DNA of 12,805 nt from an uncultured Fretibacterium sp. (GCF_963548695.1 NZ_CAUUWA010000066.1:1-12805), one strand, 5' to 3'. Shown: positions 1 to 7,044, counted from the stretch's first letter. A program made the numbers and translations. Notes: generated by a model not told the origin, from the letters alone.

Positions 1-326
1 AGTACCCGCCCCTGGTCCTGGAGATAACGCCCTACCTGGACCGTCCGGCTCTGGGGATGGACGAGGATGCTCCCCTGGTGCGCCGCTTCGTCCGCATCTT
101 CAAGGCGCTGGGGCTTCCCTGGGAGACGACGGGAATAACCTACTTCACCGACGCCTCCGTGTTCGTCCCCAGATTGGGCGTCCCCTTCGTCGTCATCGGC
201 CCCGGGGACGAGCGCTTCTTCCATCAGGCCGACGAGTACGTCACCCTAAAGGCGGTGCTCCAGTCGGCGCGGATCTTGGAGGAGTACGTCAGGACGATCC
301 CCAGCGCTGAGGACGGAGAGGGATAG
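1..326 (+). CDS. M20-family metallopeptidase/amidohydrolase, C-terminal fragment
   Basis: The gene enters from the left edge; reading from base 3 gives 107 residues to a TAG stop at 324-326. The visible part resembles the C-terminal end of the ArgE/DapE/ACY1-type M20 family: a TDASVF segment, a hydrophobic PFVVIGPG strand and turn, then HQADEYV, whose His is the usual C-terminal metal ligand of the family. Family members are cytosolic zinc enzymes that hydrolyse amide bonds of N-acyl or N-carbamoyl amino acids and small peptides. The fragment cannot fix the substrate. Some M20 enzymes (allantoate amidohydrolase, N-carbamoyl amino acid hydrolases) act on ureido compounds, so a role in the downstream pathway is possible but unsupported. 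It is 179 bases upstream of ftcD, so it may belong to a separate transcript. Confidence 0.8.
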   Translation, partial: YPPLVLEITPYLDRPALGMDEDAPLVRRFVRIFKALGLPWETTGITYFTDASVFVPRLGVPFVVIGPGDERFFHQADEYVTLKAVLQSARILEEYVRTIPSAEDGEG

Positions 327-505
327 GGGCCGTTCTTCCTCCGTTTTTGGGTGGATTTTCTTTTTTGTGCCTTACGTTCGGCGCGCTGCGGCTGCTGTCG
401 TCTTTCGGGCGGGATGTTTTGGCCTTGGCCCGGTCCTGCAGCCGATTCGCATAGGGGGATTCGTCCCCGTAAGTCTCAAAATTTTTTTGAAGAAGGGGAA
501 AGAGA

Positions 506-1447
506 ATGGCAGTCAAGCAATATGTGCACTCCGCTCCAAACTTCAGTGCCGGTCGGGACAAGGCGGTCGTGGATGCCGTCGTCAACGAGGTTCGTAATAT
601 TCCCGGCGTGCGCTTCATTGATTGTTATCCGGACGCGGACTTCGACCGTACTCCCGTGGAGCTTATCGGCGAGCCGGAGCCGCTGGCCAGAGCGTTGGTC
701 GCGATGGCGGGCAAGGCCTACGAGCTGATCGATATGCGCGTGCAGAAGGGGAAACACCCCCGCATCGGCGCGCAGGACACCATTCCGCTTTTCCCGCTGC
801 GCAATATAGGGTTGGACGAGGTCAAGGAGCTCGCGTTCCGCATCGGTCGGGAGCTGTGGGAGAAGTACGGCGTGCCCGTGTTCTTCGCGGGGGTCAACGC
901 GCGCTCCGAGGAACGGCGGGAGATATCCTTCATCCGCCAGGGGCAGTACGAGGGACTGAAGAAGCTCCTCGAGGAGAATCAGGGCAACCCCGCGGTCTTG
1001 GAGTCGCGTGCGCCCGACCTGGGGAAGGGGCTGCTTTCCGAGAAGAGCGGCGCCACGATTGTGAGCGCCGGAGAGAGAAACCTGGTGGCCGTCAACGTGC
1101 TGCTGAACACGAAGGACCTGGACGTCGCCAAGAGGATTGCGAAGATGGTTCGCGGCCCCTCGGGCGGGTTCAGCACCATCAGGGCCGTGGCTTTCACCCC
1201 GGACGGGTACGAGGAGGCGGCCGTCTCCATGAACATGTTCGACACGGACAGCACGCCGCTCTACCGCGTGGTGGAGCTGATCCGTTCCGAGGCCGCCAGC
1301 GTCGGGGTCTCCGTGAAGGGCGTCCAGATGAGTGGCGTGTTCCCCACGAAGGTCCTGCTGCAGTGCGCGGACCACTATCTTCACCTTCTGGATTTTCAGG
1401 AGCATCAGCTGCTGGAACACAACATGCTGTTGCTGGAGAGCGAGTAG
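506..1447 (+). CDS. ftcD: Formimidoyltransferase (FtcD N-domain type), possible formiminoglycine:THF formiminotransferase
   Basis: This 313-residue protein matches the stand-alone formiminotransferase domain of the glutamate formimidoyltransferase family, which moves a formimino group from an N-formimino amino acid to tetrahydrofolate in the cytosol. Visible family marks are APNFSAGRD near residue 10, a LIDM strand near 75, HPRIGAQD at 84-91 (H84 aligns with the catalytic His of the mammalian enzyme) and a C-terminal DFQEHQLLEHN segment. There is no cyclodeaminase domain. Two usually strict motifs are altered: FSEGRD is FSAGRD, and the DHNR-V-T-F-V-G loop reads DFDRTPVELIG. These changes suggest a different formimino donor; formiminoglycine is the natural candidate given the purine-type neighbours, but this is inferred. 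The ATG at 506 follows an AAGGGGAA Shine-Dalgarno-like stretch. A GGGGA-TTCG-TCCCC hairpin sits upstream at 455-468. Confidence 0.9.
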   Translation: MAVKQYVHSAPNFSAGRDKAVVDAVVNEVRNIPGVRFIDCYPDADFDRTPVELIGEPEPLARALVAMAGKAYELIDMRVQKGKHPRIGAQDTIPLFPLRNIGLDEVKELAFRIGRELWEKYGVPVFFAGVNARSEERREISFIRQGQYEGLKKLLEENQGNPAVLESRAPDLGKGLLSEKSGATIVSAGERNLVAVNVLLNTKDLDVAKRIAKMVRGPSGGFSTIRAVAFTPDGYEEAAVSMNMFDTDSTPLYRVVELIRSEAASVGVSVKGVQMSGVFPTKVLLQCADHYLHLLDFQEHQLLEHNMLLLESE

Positions 1448-1453
1448 GGACAG

Positions 1454-1467
1454 GGGGCGTTCGCCCC
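1454..1467 (+). other. Small GC hairpin after ftcD
   Basis: GGGGC-GTTC-GCCCC forms a perfect 5-bp stem seven bases after the ftcD stop. No U-tract follows, so it is more likely an mRNA 3'-end stabiliser or a weak pause site than an intrinsic terminator. Confidence 0.35.
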
Positions 1468-1524
1468 GCGGGGGCCGATTCGACGGGAAGCGTCTCGGGG
1501 CGAGGCGCTTCGTGGTGGAGCGGA

Positions 1525-1616
1525 AACGGCGGTTTTGTTGAAACGGTAGTTTTGTTTGAAGATAAGATAGTAATTTTGTCGAAACAGTGGTTTTGTTGAA
1601 ACGGCGGTTTGATTGA
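1525..1616 (+). repeat. Degenerate 17-bp tandem repeat array, about five copies
   Basis: Between ftcD and the amidohydrolase gene the sequence repeats a unit close to AACGGCGGTTTTGTTGA. Copies start near 1525, 1542, 1565 (the most diverged, preceded by a few extra bases), 1583 and 1600. The array ends about 12 bases before the ribosome binding site of the next gene (AAGGAGG at 1628-1634). It is AT-richer than the flanking genes. Function is unknown; slippage-born spacer DNA is the simplest reading. Confidence 0.8.
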
Positions 1617-1643
1617 AATGTAGTTGGAAGGAGGTTCCTATTC

Positions 1644-3245
1644 ATGAAGTACGACGTGATCGTGAAAAATGCCAGGATACCGCAGGGCGATGGAACGGCG
1701 CTGACGAACATTCTGGTGAAGGACGAGAAGATTTCCGGTTTTGTCGATTGCGCGGAGGGTATCGAGGCCAGGGAGGTCATCGACGCGAAGGGGTTCCTGA
1801 CCCTGCCGGGGTGCATCGATTCCCATACGCATTTTATGTATCAGGGCTTCAACCACAGGGAGAACTTCGTCACGGGCTCCGCGGCGGCGGCCCGTGGCGG
1901 CATCACCACCATCATCGACATGCCCTGCTGCTCGGTCCCGTCCGTCAGGAGCGTCAAGCAGATGGACCTGAAGAGGAGTCTGCTTGCGCGCCAGGCCCTG
2001 GTGGACTTCGCCCTGTGGGGCGGCGTCACGGGGGAGGACGTGAGGGAGGACCGCCTGGACAACGTCGCCGCTCAGGCGGACCACGGCGCGGTGGCCTTCA
2101 AGGTCTACATGACGCCGTCGGTCCCCACCTATCCCAGGGTCACCGACCCCGAGATGCTCGAGGCATTCAGAGCCGTGGCCCAGACGGGGCTGGCGGTGGG
2201 CATCCACGCCGAGAACTTCGCGATGTGCGACTTCTACGTGAAGAAGTTCCAGAAGGAGGGCCGGATGGACGGTCCGGCGTGGGCCGAGGCCAGGATGGAA
2301 CTGGCCGAGAAGGTGGCCATCGAGCTGGGCATATCCTTCGCCGAGGCCGTGGGGGCCCGGCTGCATATCGTCCATATGAGCACGGGCATCGGCGCGAAGC
2401 TGATCCGCGGGGCCAAGATGCGCGGCCTGAACTGCACCAGCGAGACCTGCCCGCACTACCTGACGCTCAACTATCAGGAGTCCATGACGAAGTACGGGGC
2501 CTGCGCCAAAATAGCGCCTCCCCTGAGGACGAAACGGGACAACGAGGAGCTCTGGCAGGGACTGGTGGACGGCAGCGTGGACTTCATCGCGACGGACCAC
2601 GCGCCCTACGAGCTCGAGAGCGAGAAGCGCTTCGAGGGCATGAACATCTGGACGGCCTTCCCCGGGATTCCCGGCGTGGAGACCATGGTCCCCATCCTCG
2701 TTTCGGAGGGCTACAACAAGGGTCGCCTTACGCTGAGCAAGCTGGTGGACGTGCTCTCCAAAAACGCGGCGATTCATTACGGCCTGTATCCCAAGAAGGG
2801 CGCCATGCATATCGGCTCCGACGCCGACTTCACGATCATCGACCTGGATAAGGAGTGGACGATCGACGTCAAGAACGAGGCCTCGATGTGCGGCTACACC
2901 CCCCTGGAGGGGATGAAGCTGAAGGGGCGCGTCGCCAAGACGGTCGTCCGGGGGCATGTCGTCTTCGAGGACAAGGTCGAGAGCACCCTCTCCGGCCTGA
3001 GCGACGCGGAGCTCCGCAGCCTCGTGCACGAGTACCCCGAGGAGATCCAGCGCGACTACGCGGACCTCTTCAAGGAGTTCGACAACCTGGAGAGCCCCCA
3101 GTACAAGAAGGGGTACCGGAGGGAACATCCCGAGGTGGTGGACGCGCACATCCGCGGCATCAAGGGCATCGTCGCCAAGCCCGGCAGCGGGCAGTTCATC
3201 CCGCGCCAGAGCATCCAGGTGCTGGACCGCGTTTTGAAGTTCTGA
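1644..3245 (+). CDS. Cyclic amidohydrolase, allantoinase/dihydropyrimidinase type (candidate xanthine amidohydrolase)
   Basis: This 533-residue enzyme belongs to the metal-dependent cyclic amidohydrolases (allantoinase, hydantoinase, dihydropyrimidinase, dihydroorotase), which hydrolyse cyclic amides at a binuclear centre. The full ligand set is visible: H61 and H63 in DSHTHF, K153 in AFKVYM (the lysine carboxylated in the family), H188 in GIHAEN, H244 in HIVHMST and D318 in ATDHAPY. Positions fit allantoinases best, but substrate cannot be read from this. The protein is about 80 residues longer than usual. The extra part looks like an insertion at roughly 446-512, before the family's closing PGSGQFIPR motif (514-521), followed by a short amphipathic tail (residues 523-533). 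With a purine permease and FtcD nearby, xanthine ring opening or imidazolone opening are candidate reactions. ATG 1644 has a perfect AAGGAGG at 1628-1634. The stop codon lies in the first copy of a 15-bp duplication. Confidence 0.92.
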   Translation: MKYDVIVKNARIPQGDGTALTNILVKDEKISGFVDCAEGIEAREVIDAKGFLTLPGCIDSHTHFMYQGFNHRENFVTGSAAAARGGITTIIDMPCCSVPSVRSVKQMDLKRSLLARQALVDFALWGGVTGEDVREDRLDNVAAQADHGAVAFKVYMTPSVPTYPRVTDPEMLEAFRAVAQTGLAVGIHAENFAMCDFYVKKFQKEGRMDGPAWAEARMELAEKVAIELGISFAEAVGARLHIVHMSTGIGAKLIRGAKMRGLNCTSETCPHYLTLNYQESMTKYGACAKIAPPLRTKRDNEELWQGLVDGSVDFIATDHAPYELESEKRFEGMNIWTAFPGIPGVETMVPILVSEGYNKGRLTLSKLVDVLSKNAAIHYGLYPKKGAMHIGSDADFTIIDLDKEWTIDVKNEASMCGYTPLEGMKLKGRVAKTVVRGHVVFEDKVESTLSGLSDAELRSLVHEYPEEIQRDYADLFKEFDNLESPQYKKGYRREHPEVVDAHIRGIKGIVAKPGSGQFIPRQSIQVLDRVLKF

Positions 3246-3260
3246 GTTTTGAAGTGCTGA
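3231..3260 (+). repeat. 15-bp tandem duplication spanning the amidohydrolase stop codon
   Basis: GTTTTGAAGTTCTGA (3231-3245) encodes the final V-L-K-F-stop and is followed directly by GTTTTGAAGTGCTGA (3246-3260), 14 of 15 bases identical. The second copy is non-coding. It marks the left boundary of the AT-richer TRAP segment. Confidence 0.9.
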
Positions 3261-3291
3261 TGGTTCAGTCCCTATCCATATCCGGAGGAGA

Positions 3292-3318
3292 ATGAAGGAG
3301 GCAGGGAGAGATGAATAA
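3292..3318 (+). CDS. Possible 8-codon leader ORF overlapping the dctP start
   Basis: An ATG at 3292 sits three bases after a GGAGGAG run (3283-3289) and opens an 8-codon frame, MKEAGRDE, ending at TAA 3316-3318, inside the first codons of dctP (ATG 3311). The spacing between SD and ATG is short. It could couple translation to dctP or be the accidental result of two adjacent Shine-Dalgarno sites. No family evidence supports it. Confidence 0.2.
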   Translation: MKEAGRDE

Positions 3319-4312
3319 GAGAAAAATGGGGATTTTTGTGGCCTGTGCTGTGTATTTCTTTGGGGTTGGTTGTTGCAGTGCCGTTGCCGCTGAATATGTG
3401 ATGAAATTTGCCCATGATCATATGATGAACTCGCCCTACCAAAAGTCCTCGGAGTGGATAAAGAAGGAGATTGAAACCAAGTCTGGAGGACGTATCGCGG
3501 TTGAGATCTATCCTGCTCAGCAATTGGGCAACAATCGCGAAATGATCGAAGCTATGCAGATGGGCACCATAGAAGCCGTCTTGGTCCCTACAACGAAGTA
3601 CAGCGGTTTTGACCCGAAGATGAACATCTTCGATATGCCCTATCTCTTTCCCAACGAAAAAGCTCTGTGGGCCATGTTGGAGGGCGAGGTGGGAGAGATG
3701 GCTAAGGCCGGTCTGCCTAACATTGGTATCTATGGAGTGCAGTATTTCGCTGAAGGCTGGCACTTCCTTACAGCCAACAAAGAATTGCGTCACCCCAATG
3801 ATATGAAGGGGTTGAAAATGCGCTCCATGGAGGCTCCTATTGTTATGGATACCTTCTCGGCCTGGGGAGCCAATCCTGTGCCCATCGATTTTTCTGAAGT
3901 TTATAATTCTTTGCAGCAGAGGGTTGTCGATGGACATGAAAACCCCATCATCTCCATTCATGACATGAAGTTCTTTGAAGTGCAGAAATATATGATACAG
4001 ATACAGCATGCCTATTTGTCTTATTTTCTTGCCTACAGCAAGAAGTGGTACGACAGTTTGCCTGAAGATCTTCAAAAAGTGGTGTGGCAGGCTGGCCTGG
4101 ATGGAGCTCAGTACCACAAAGGTTTGATGGAAGAGGCTAATAAAGCGTACTTGAAGGATATCACCGATTTTGGCACCCAAGTCATTTATCTGAGTGATGA
4201 AGAAAAACAGCCTTGGATCGATGCGGTGCAGCCTTTATATGACAAATATCGCAGCATGTTTGGCGATGATTTGCTGAATCTCGCCCTTGAGACAGCAGCT
4301 AAATACCGTTAG
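3311..4312 (+). CDS. dctP: TRAP transporter periplasmic substrate-binding protein, DctP family
   Basis: This 333-residue protein is the extracytoplasmic receptor of a tripartite ATP-independent periplasmic transporter, which binds an organic acid and delivers it to DctQM. Residues 1-27 form a signal peptide: basic NKRK, a hydrophobic core and a SAVAA cleavage region. The DctP fold is clear: MKFAHDH at the mature N-terminus, QLGNNREMIEAMQMG near 71-85, FDMPYLF near 107, MKGLKMRS at 165-172 with R171 as the usual carboxylate-binding arginine, and LQQRVVDGHENP at 201-212. R171 points to a carboxylate ligand; which one is not evident. GGAGG at 3297-3301 supports ATG 3311. The gene is visibly AT-richer than the amidohydrolase gene before it, suggesting a separate origin. 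It leads a dctP-dctQ-dctM operon whose receptor gene is set apart by a hairpin. Confidence 0.96.
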   Translation: MNKRKMGIFVACAVYFFGVGCCSAVAAEYVMKFAHDHMMNSPYQKSSEWIKKEIETKSGGRIAVEIYPAQQLGNNREMIEAMQMGTIEAVLVPTTKYSGFDPKMNIFDMPYLFPNEKALWAMLEGEVGEMAKAGLPNIGIYGVQYFAEGWHFLTANKELRHPNDMKGLKMRSMEAPIVMDTFSAWGANPVPIDFSEVYNSLQQRVVDGHENPIISIHDMKFFEVQKYMIQIQHAYLSYFLAYSKKWYDSLPEDLQKVVWQAGLDGAQYHKGLMEEANKAYLKDITDFGTQVIYLSDEEKQPWIDAVQPLYDKYRSMFGDDLLNLALETAAKYR

Positions 4313-4331
4313 CAGGTAATAGTTATAATAT

Positions 4332-4392
4332 CCCCGCAAAGTCCAGGGCGATTCGATCGATGGTGTGAGGATGCCCTTGGTATTTTGCGGGG
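4332..4392 (+). other. Long hairpin between dctP and dctQ
   Basis: CCCCGCAAA (4332-4340) pairs with TTTGCGGGG (4384-4392), and the arms continue inward with CCAGGGC against GCCCTTGG, one base bulged. No U-run follows; the dctQ Shine-Dalgarno (CGGAGGAG) lies about 10 bases beyond. This looks like a 3'-end stabiliser or partial attenuator letting the binding protein be made in excess over the membrane subunits, a common pattern in binding-protein operons. Confidence 0.65.
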
Positions 4393-4420
4393 AGGTAATC
4401 CGGAGGAGACGTGATTCAAA

Positions 4421-4948
4421 GTGTGGAACAAAATCGATACGGTATTGTTCGGCTTTGAAGGTTATCTGACAGGCTTGCTGTTGCTGGGGTCTACGCTGCT
4501 ACTGTTTGTAAATGTATTTCTGCGTTATGTTTTCCACAGCTCCACCACTTGGGCCGAGGAAGCTATTCGTTACGCCATCATCTGGGTTACCTTTATCGGC
4601 AGCAGTATTTGTGCTCGCAGAGGTTCTCATGTCGGAATCGATATCTTTGCACAGCTCATGCCGCCTCTTGGACGAAAGATCGTTTTAGCTGCAGGGCAGT
4701 TTATCTCCGCTGCCTTCATGCTGTTCTCCACTTTTTATGGATGGCAGATGTTTGCGCTCGTGAGCAATACCGGACAGAGGAGTCCGGCCCTGCTTATGCC
4801 TATGGCTATCGTATATTTCTCGATGCCTTTGGGGTTTATGCTTTCCGCCCTTCAATTCATCGCTTCGGGTGTACGGATTCTTAAAGAGCCGGGCAACTTG
4901 GAAGGGCCTCAAAATATGGAAACATTCGATCTCTCACGACTGAATTAG
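4421..4948 (+). CDS. dctQ: TRAP transporter small permease subunit, DctQ family
   Basis: This 175-residue membrane protein is the small subunit of the TRAP transporter. Four hydrophobic segments are visible (about 15-35, 48-65, 86-112 and 127-150). Family marks are FLRYVF followed by the TTWAEEAIRY segment near 42-51, and RRGSHVGID near 66-74. The usual start would be GTG 4421, 13 bases after GGAGGA (4402-4407). That spacing is long, and another GTG at 4411 sits closer but is in a different frame and stops after 15 codons. The C-terminal 25 residues are polar. Base composition is like dctP and dctM, not like the enzyme genes around them. Confidence 0.93.
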   Translation: MWNKIDTVLFGFEGYLTGLLLLGSTLLLFVNVFLRYVFHSSTTWAEEAIRYAIIWVTFIGSSICARRGSHVGIDIFAQLMPPLGRKIVLAAGQFISAAFMLFSTFYGWQMFALVSNTGQRSPALLMPMAIVYFSMPLGFMLSALQFIASGVRILKEPGNLEGPQNMETFDLSRLN

Positions 4949-4965
4949 AAAGTGGTGAAACTCGA

Positions 4966-6252
4966 ATGATAGCTACGTTATTTTTACTCCTTTTTTTGAT
5001 GTTGCTTTTTGCAGCGCCGGTTTTTGTTGCCCTTAGTTTTTCGTCATTGATGTCCTTCAGTTTCTTCTCCAACATGAACCTGATGGTTATCATGCAGCGA
5101 ATGCTGGGTGGAATTGACAAATTCTCCTTGATATCGGTTCCTTTTTTTATTTTAGGCGCCAACGTCATGAAAAACGGTGGAATCGCCAATCGCATCTTGA
5201 TCTGGGTTCGAGTCTGGGTTGGACACCTCAGAGGGGGGATTGCTTTTTCCACGGAGGTTGCGTGCATGTTTTTTGGAGCTGTATCGGGCTCTTCCCCTGC
5301 TACGGTGGTGGCTATTGGCGGCCTGATGTATCCCGCTCTCAAAAGGAATGGTTATCACGAGGGTTTTGCCACGGGGCTCATCACTTCTTCCGGTTCTGTA
5401 GCCTTACTGATCCCTCCCAGCATCAGCGCGATAATCTACGGCGCTGTTACGGGGGTCTCCGTTGGGGCTCTGTTCATGGCTGGTGTGGGGGCTGGCCTTC
5501 TTTACGGGCTCTTTTACCTGTGGTATTCCGCGTGGTATGCCTACAAAAATAAGATTCCGCAGGACAAAAGGACCTCATGGAAAGAGCGCGGTAAGGCGAC
5601 TAAGGAAGCTGCTTGGGCGCTGGGTATCCCTGTCATTATCATGGGGGGGATTTATGGAGGTATCTTTACCCCTACAGAGGCTTCTGGAGTTTCAGCGGTG
5701 TATGCGATTCTCGTGTCCATGTTTATCTATAAAGAGATGGATTTCAAGAAGCTCCTGAAGACCTGCATTGACTCTGCCGAGACTACCGCACAAGTGATGA
5801 TGCTTCTGGCCGCGGCTTCTGCTTTTGGTTGGATTCTAACTGTAGGACAGGTTCCTCAGGCACTTGGGAATTGGTTGGCGTCCGCCAGTGTAACAAGGGT
5901 GACATTTTTGTTGCTTACGAATGTCATTCTATTGATAGCCGGCATGTTTATCGATGGTTCTTCCGCCATCATCATCATGGTGCCGCTTTTATATCCGTTG
6001 TCCATCAAATTGGGCATAAATCCTGTCCATTATGGGGTTATCATGGTTGCAAATGCTGCGATTGGCATGTTTACTCCTCCTTTTGGGATGAATCTTTTCG
6101 TAGCCCAGCCGATCACGGGCAATAAAATGATTGCTATCATCAGGGGAGTTATGCCGTTTGTCCTTATCAGTATCATAGCGTTGATAATTATCACGTATTG
6201 GTCGTCTCTTTCCTTGTTCCTGCCAAGACTCGTTTATGGAGGAATGATTTAG
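4966..6252 (+). CDS. dctM: TRAP transporter large permease subunit, DctM family
   Basis: This 428-residue protein is the ion-coupled transport channel of the TRAP system and consists almost wholly of hydrophobic helices. Family marks are VPFFILGANVM near 58-68, FGAVSGSSPATV near 103-114, GLITSSGSVALLIPPS near 137-152, GGIYGGIFTPTEAS in the middle and a late MFTPPFGMNLF segment. Length is typical. ATG 4966 is 17 bases after the dctQ stop with only a weak GGTG purine patch before it, so translation is probably coupled to dctQ. Together with dctP and dctQ it makes a complete secondary uptake system, presumably for an organic acid related to the surrounding pathway. Confidence 0.96.
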   Translation: MIATLFLLLFLMLLFAAPVFVALSFSSLMSFSFFSNMNLMVIMQRMLGGIDKFSLISVPFFILGANVMKNGGIANRILIWVRVWVGHLRGGIAFSTEVACMFFGAVSGSSPATVVAIGGLMYPALKRNGYHEGFATGLITSSGSVALLIPPSISAIIYGAVTGVSVGALFMAGVGAGLLYGLFYLWYSAWYAYKNKIPQDKRTSWKERGKATKEAAWALGIPVIIMGGIYGGIFTPTEASGVSAVYAILVSMFIYKEMDFKKLLKTCIDSAETTAQVMMLLAAASAFGWILTVGQVPQALGNWLASASVTRVTFLLLTNVILLIAGMFIDGSSAIIIMVPLLYPLSIKLGINPVHYGVIMVANAAIGMFTPPFGMNLFVAQPITGNKMIAIIRGVMPFVLISIIALIIITYWSSLSLFLPRLVYGGMI

Positions 6253-6285
6253 GAACGGTGATTTAGAAACAACGATTGAAACAAC
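6245..6285 (+). repeat. Degenerate ~14-bp tandem repeat at the end of dctM
   Basis: Three imperfect units, TGATTTAGGAACGG (6245), TGATTTAGAAACAAC (6259) and GATTGAAACAAC (6274), begin within the last codons of dctM and continue into the spacer. This is the right-hand counterpart of the duplication bordering the TRAP segment on the left. Confidence 0.6.
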
Positions 6286-6338
6286 ATAGAGCATTTGTTA
6301 GGGCTGTAACAAACTACAATTTCAGGAGGGTTTCTGCG

Positions 6339-6941
6339 ATGACGAGACAGGCGATTTTGGTTATTGACATGCTGAACGACTTCATTCATGAGAAGGGGGC
6401 GCTGGTCTGCCCCAACGGGAAGAAAATAGTCCCCAATATCCAGAGGCTGCTGACCTGGATCCGGGGGAGGAAGGGCGACGACATCCAGATCGTCCATATC
6501 CAGGAGGCCCACAGGAAGCACGATGCGGACTTCAGGGTGAGGCCCTGCCATGCCGTGGCGGGGTCCTGGGGTTCGGACTTCATCGAGGAGCTGAAGCCGA
6601 TGGGCGACGAGTACATCGTCCCCAAGAGGCGCCACAGCGGTTTTGCCCATACGGACCTGGACCTGTATCTGCGTGAGGAGAACATCGATACGGTCGTCGT
6701 CACCGGGGTGTGGACGAACGTCTGCGTCCGCTCGACGGCCACGGACGCCCTGGCCCGCGCCTATCGAGTGATCACCCTCACGGATGCGGTGCACTCCAAG
6801 ACGCAGGAGATGCACGAGTACGGCCTGAACGACCTCAGCATCTTCACGAAGCTCATGACGGTGGGCGAGTACATCGAGGCCTGCGACAAGGGCGAGGACC
6901 CCTGGATCGGCGGAGGTGACGCTGAGAACAAGGTCAAATAG
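6339..6941 (+). CDS. Isochorismatase-family cysteine hydrolase (candidate ureido/N-carbamoyl hydrolase)
   Basis: This 200-residue cytosolic enzyme belongs to the isochorismatase-like cysteine hydrolases, which include nicotinamidase, N-carbamoylsarcosine amidase, biuret hydrolase and the ureidoacrylate hydrolase RutB. The Asp-Lys-Cys triad is present: D10 in LVIDMLNDF, K96 in IVPKRRHSGF and C129 in GVWTNVCVRSTA. The start is ATG 6339, with AGGAGG at 6324-6329; an earlier in-frame TTG at 6276 would add 21 residues without a good ribosome site and is not used here. GC content returns to the high level of the enzyme genes. In this setting removal of the carbamoyl group of 4-ureido-5-imidazolecarboxylate is a sensible candidate reaction, but the family also hydrolyses simple amides. 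A strong terminator follows 32 bases after the stop. Confidence 0.93.
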   Translation: MTRQAILVIDMLNDFIHEKGALVCPNGKKIVPNIQRLLTWIRGRKGDDIQIVHIQEAHRKHDADFRVRPCHAVAGSWGSDFIEELKPMGDEYIVPKRRHSGFAHTDLDLYLREENIDTVVVTGVWTNVCVRSTATDALARAYRVITLTDAVHSKTQEMHEYGLNDLSIFTKLMTVGEYIEACDKGEDPWIGGGDAENKVK

Positions 6942-6973
6942 CGGGGAGGTTTTTTTGGCCCCAGGCCCCGGGT

Positions 6974-7018
6974 GGAGGGGTCGGTCCCGTTTGCGGGCGC
7001 CCGGCTCCTCCTTTTTTT
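6974..7018 (+). terminator. Rho-independent terminator after the isochorismatase gene
   Basis: GGAGG (6974-6978) pairs with CCTCC (7007-7011), with a further inner CCCG-TTTG-CGGG stem, and is followed by seven T (7012-7018). The structure lies between the isochorismatase gene and the permease gene, so it should end the ftcD-to-isochorismatase transcript. Confidence 0.75.
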
Positions 7019-7044
7019 GCGTTTTCGTATGTTTGATTTATACA
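7017..7044 (+). promoter_or_regulatory. Candidate sigma-70 type promoter for the permease/ubiXD/BMC transcript
   Basis: TTGCGT (7017-7022) and TATACA (7039-7044) are separated by 16 bases and lie in an AT-rich stretch right after a terminator and about 50 bases before the permease start. They fit -35 and -10 boxes moderately well. No recognisable purine riboswitch aptamer is present in the leader. Confidence 0.4.

Noticed and set aside
1525..1616. Repeat array as a CRISPR
   Set aside because: Units are contiguous and degenerate with no unique spacers, and no cas genes are present.
1638..3149. 503-codon minus-strand frame opposite the cyclic amidohydrolase
   Set aside because: Antisense shadow of a gene with all catalytic residues conserved; no recognisable protein motif in the antisense translation. 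The same holds for the frame at 476-1816.
1644..3245. Direct naming of the cyclic amidohydrolase as allantoinase for an allantoin pathway
   Set aside because: No allantoate or ureidoglycolate enzyme is in view, while ftcD, ubiD and a xanthine-type permease argue for an imidazole route; family-level naming is safer.
3311..3391. DctP as a lipoprotein through the Cys pair near residue 21
   Set aside because: The residues before the Cys (F-G-V-G) lack the Leu-type lipobox, and a normal A-x-A cleavage region follows shortly after.
6276..6338. Longer isochorismatase-family protein starting at TTG 6276
   Set aside because: The extra 21 residues run through spacer repeat sequence and lack a ribosome site, while ATG 6339 has a strong AGGAGG and begins the protein right before its first beta strand.
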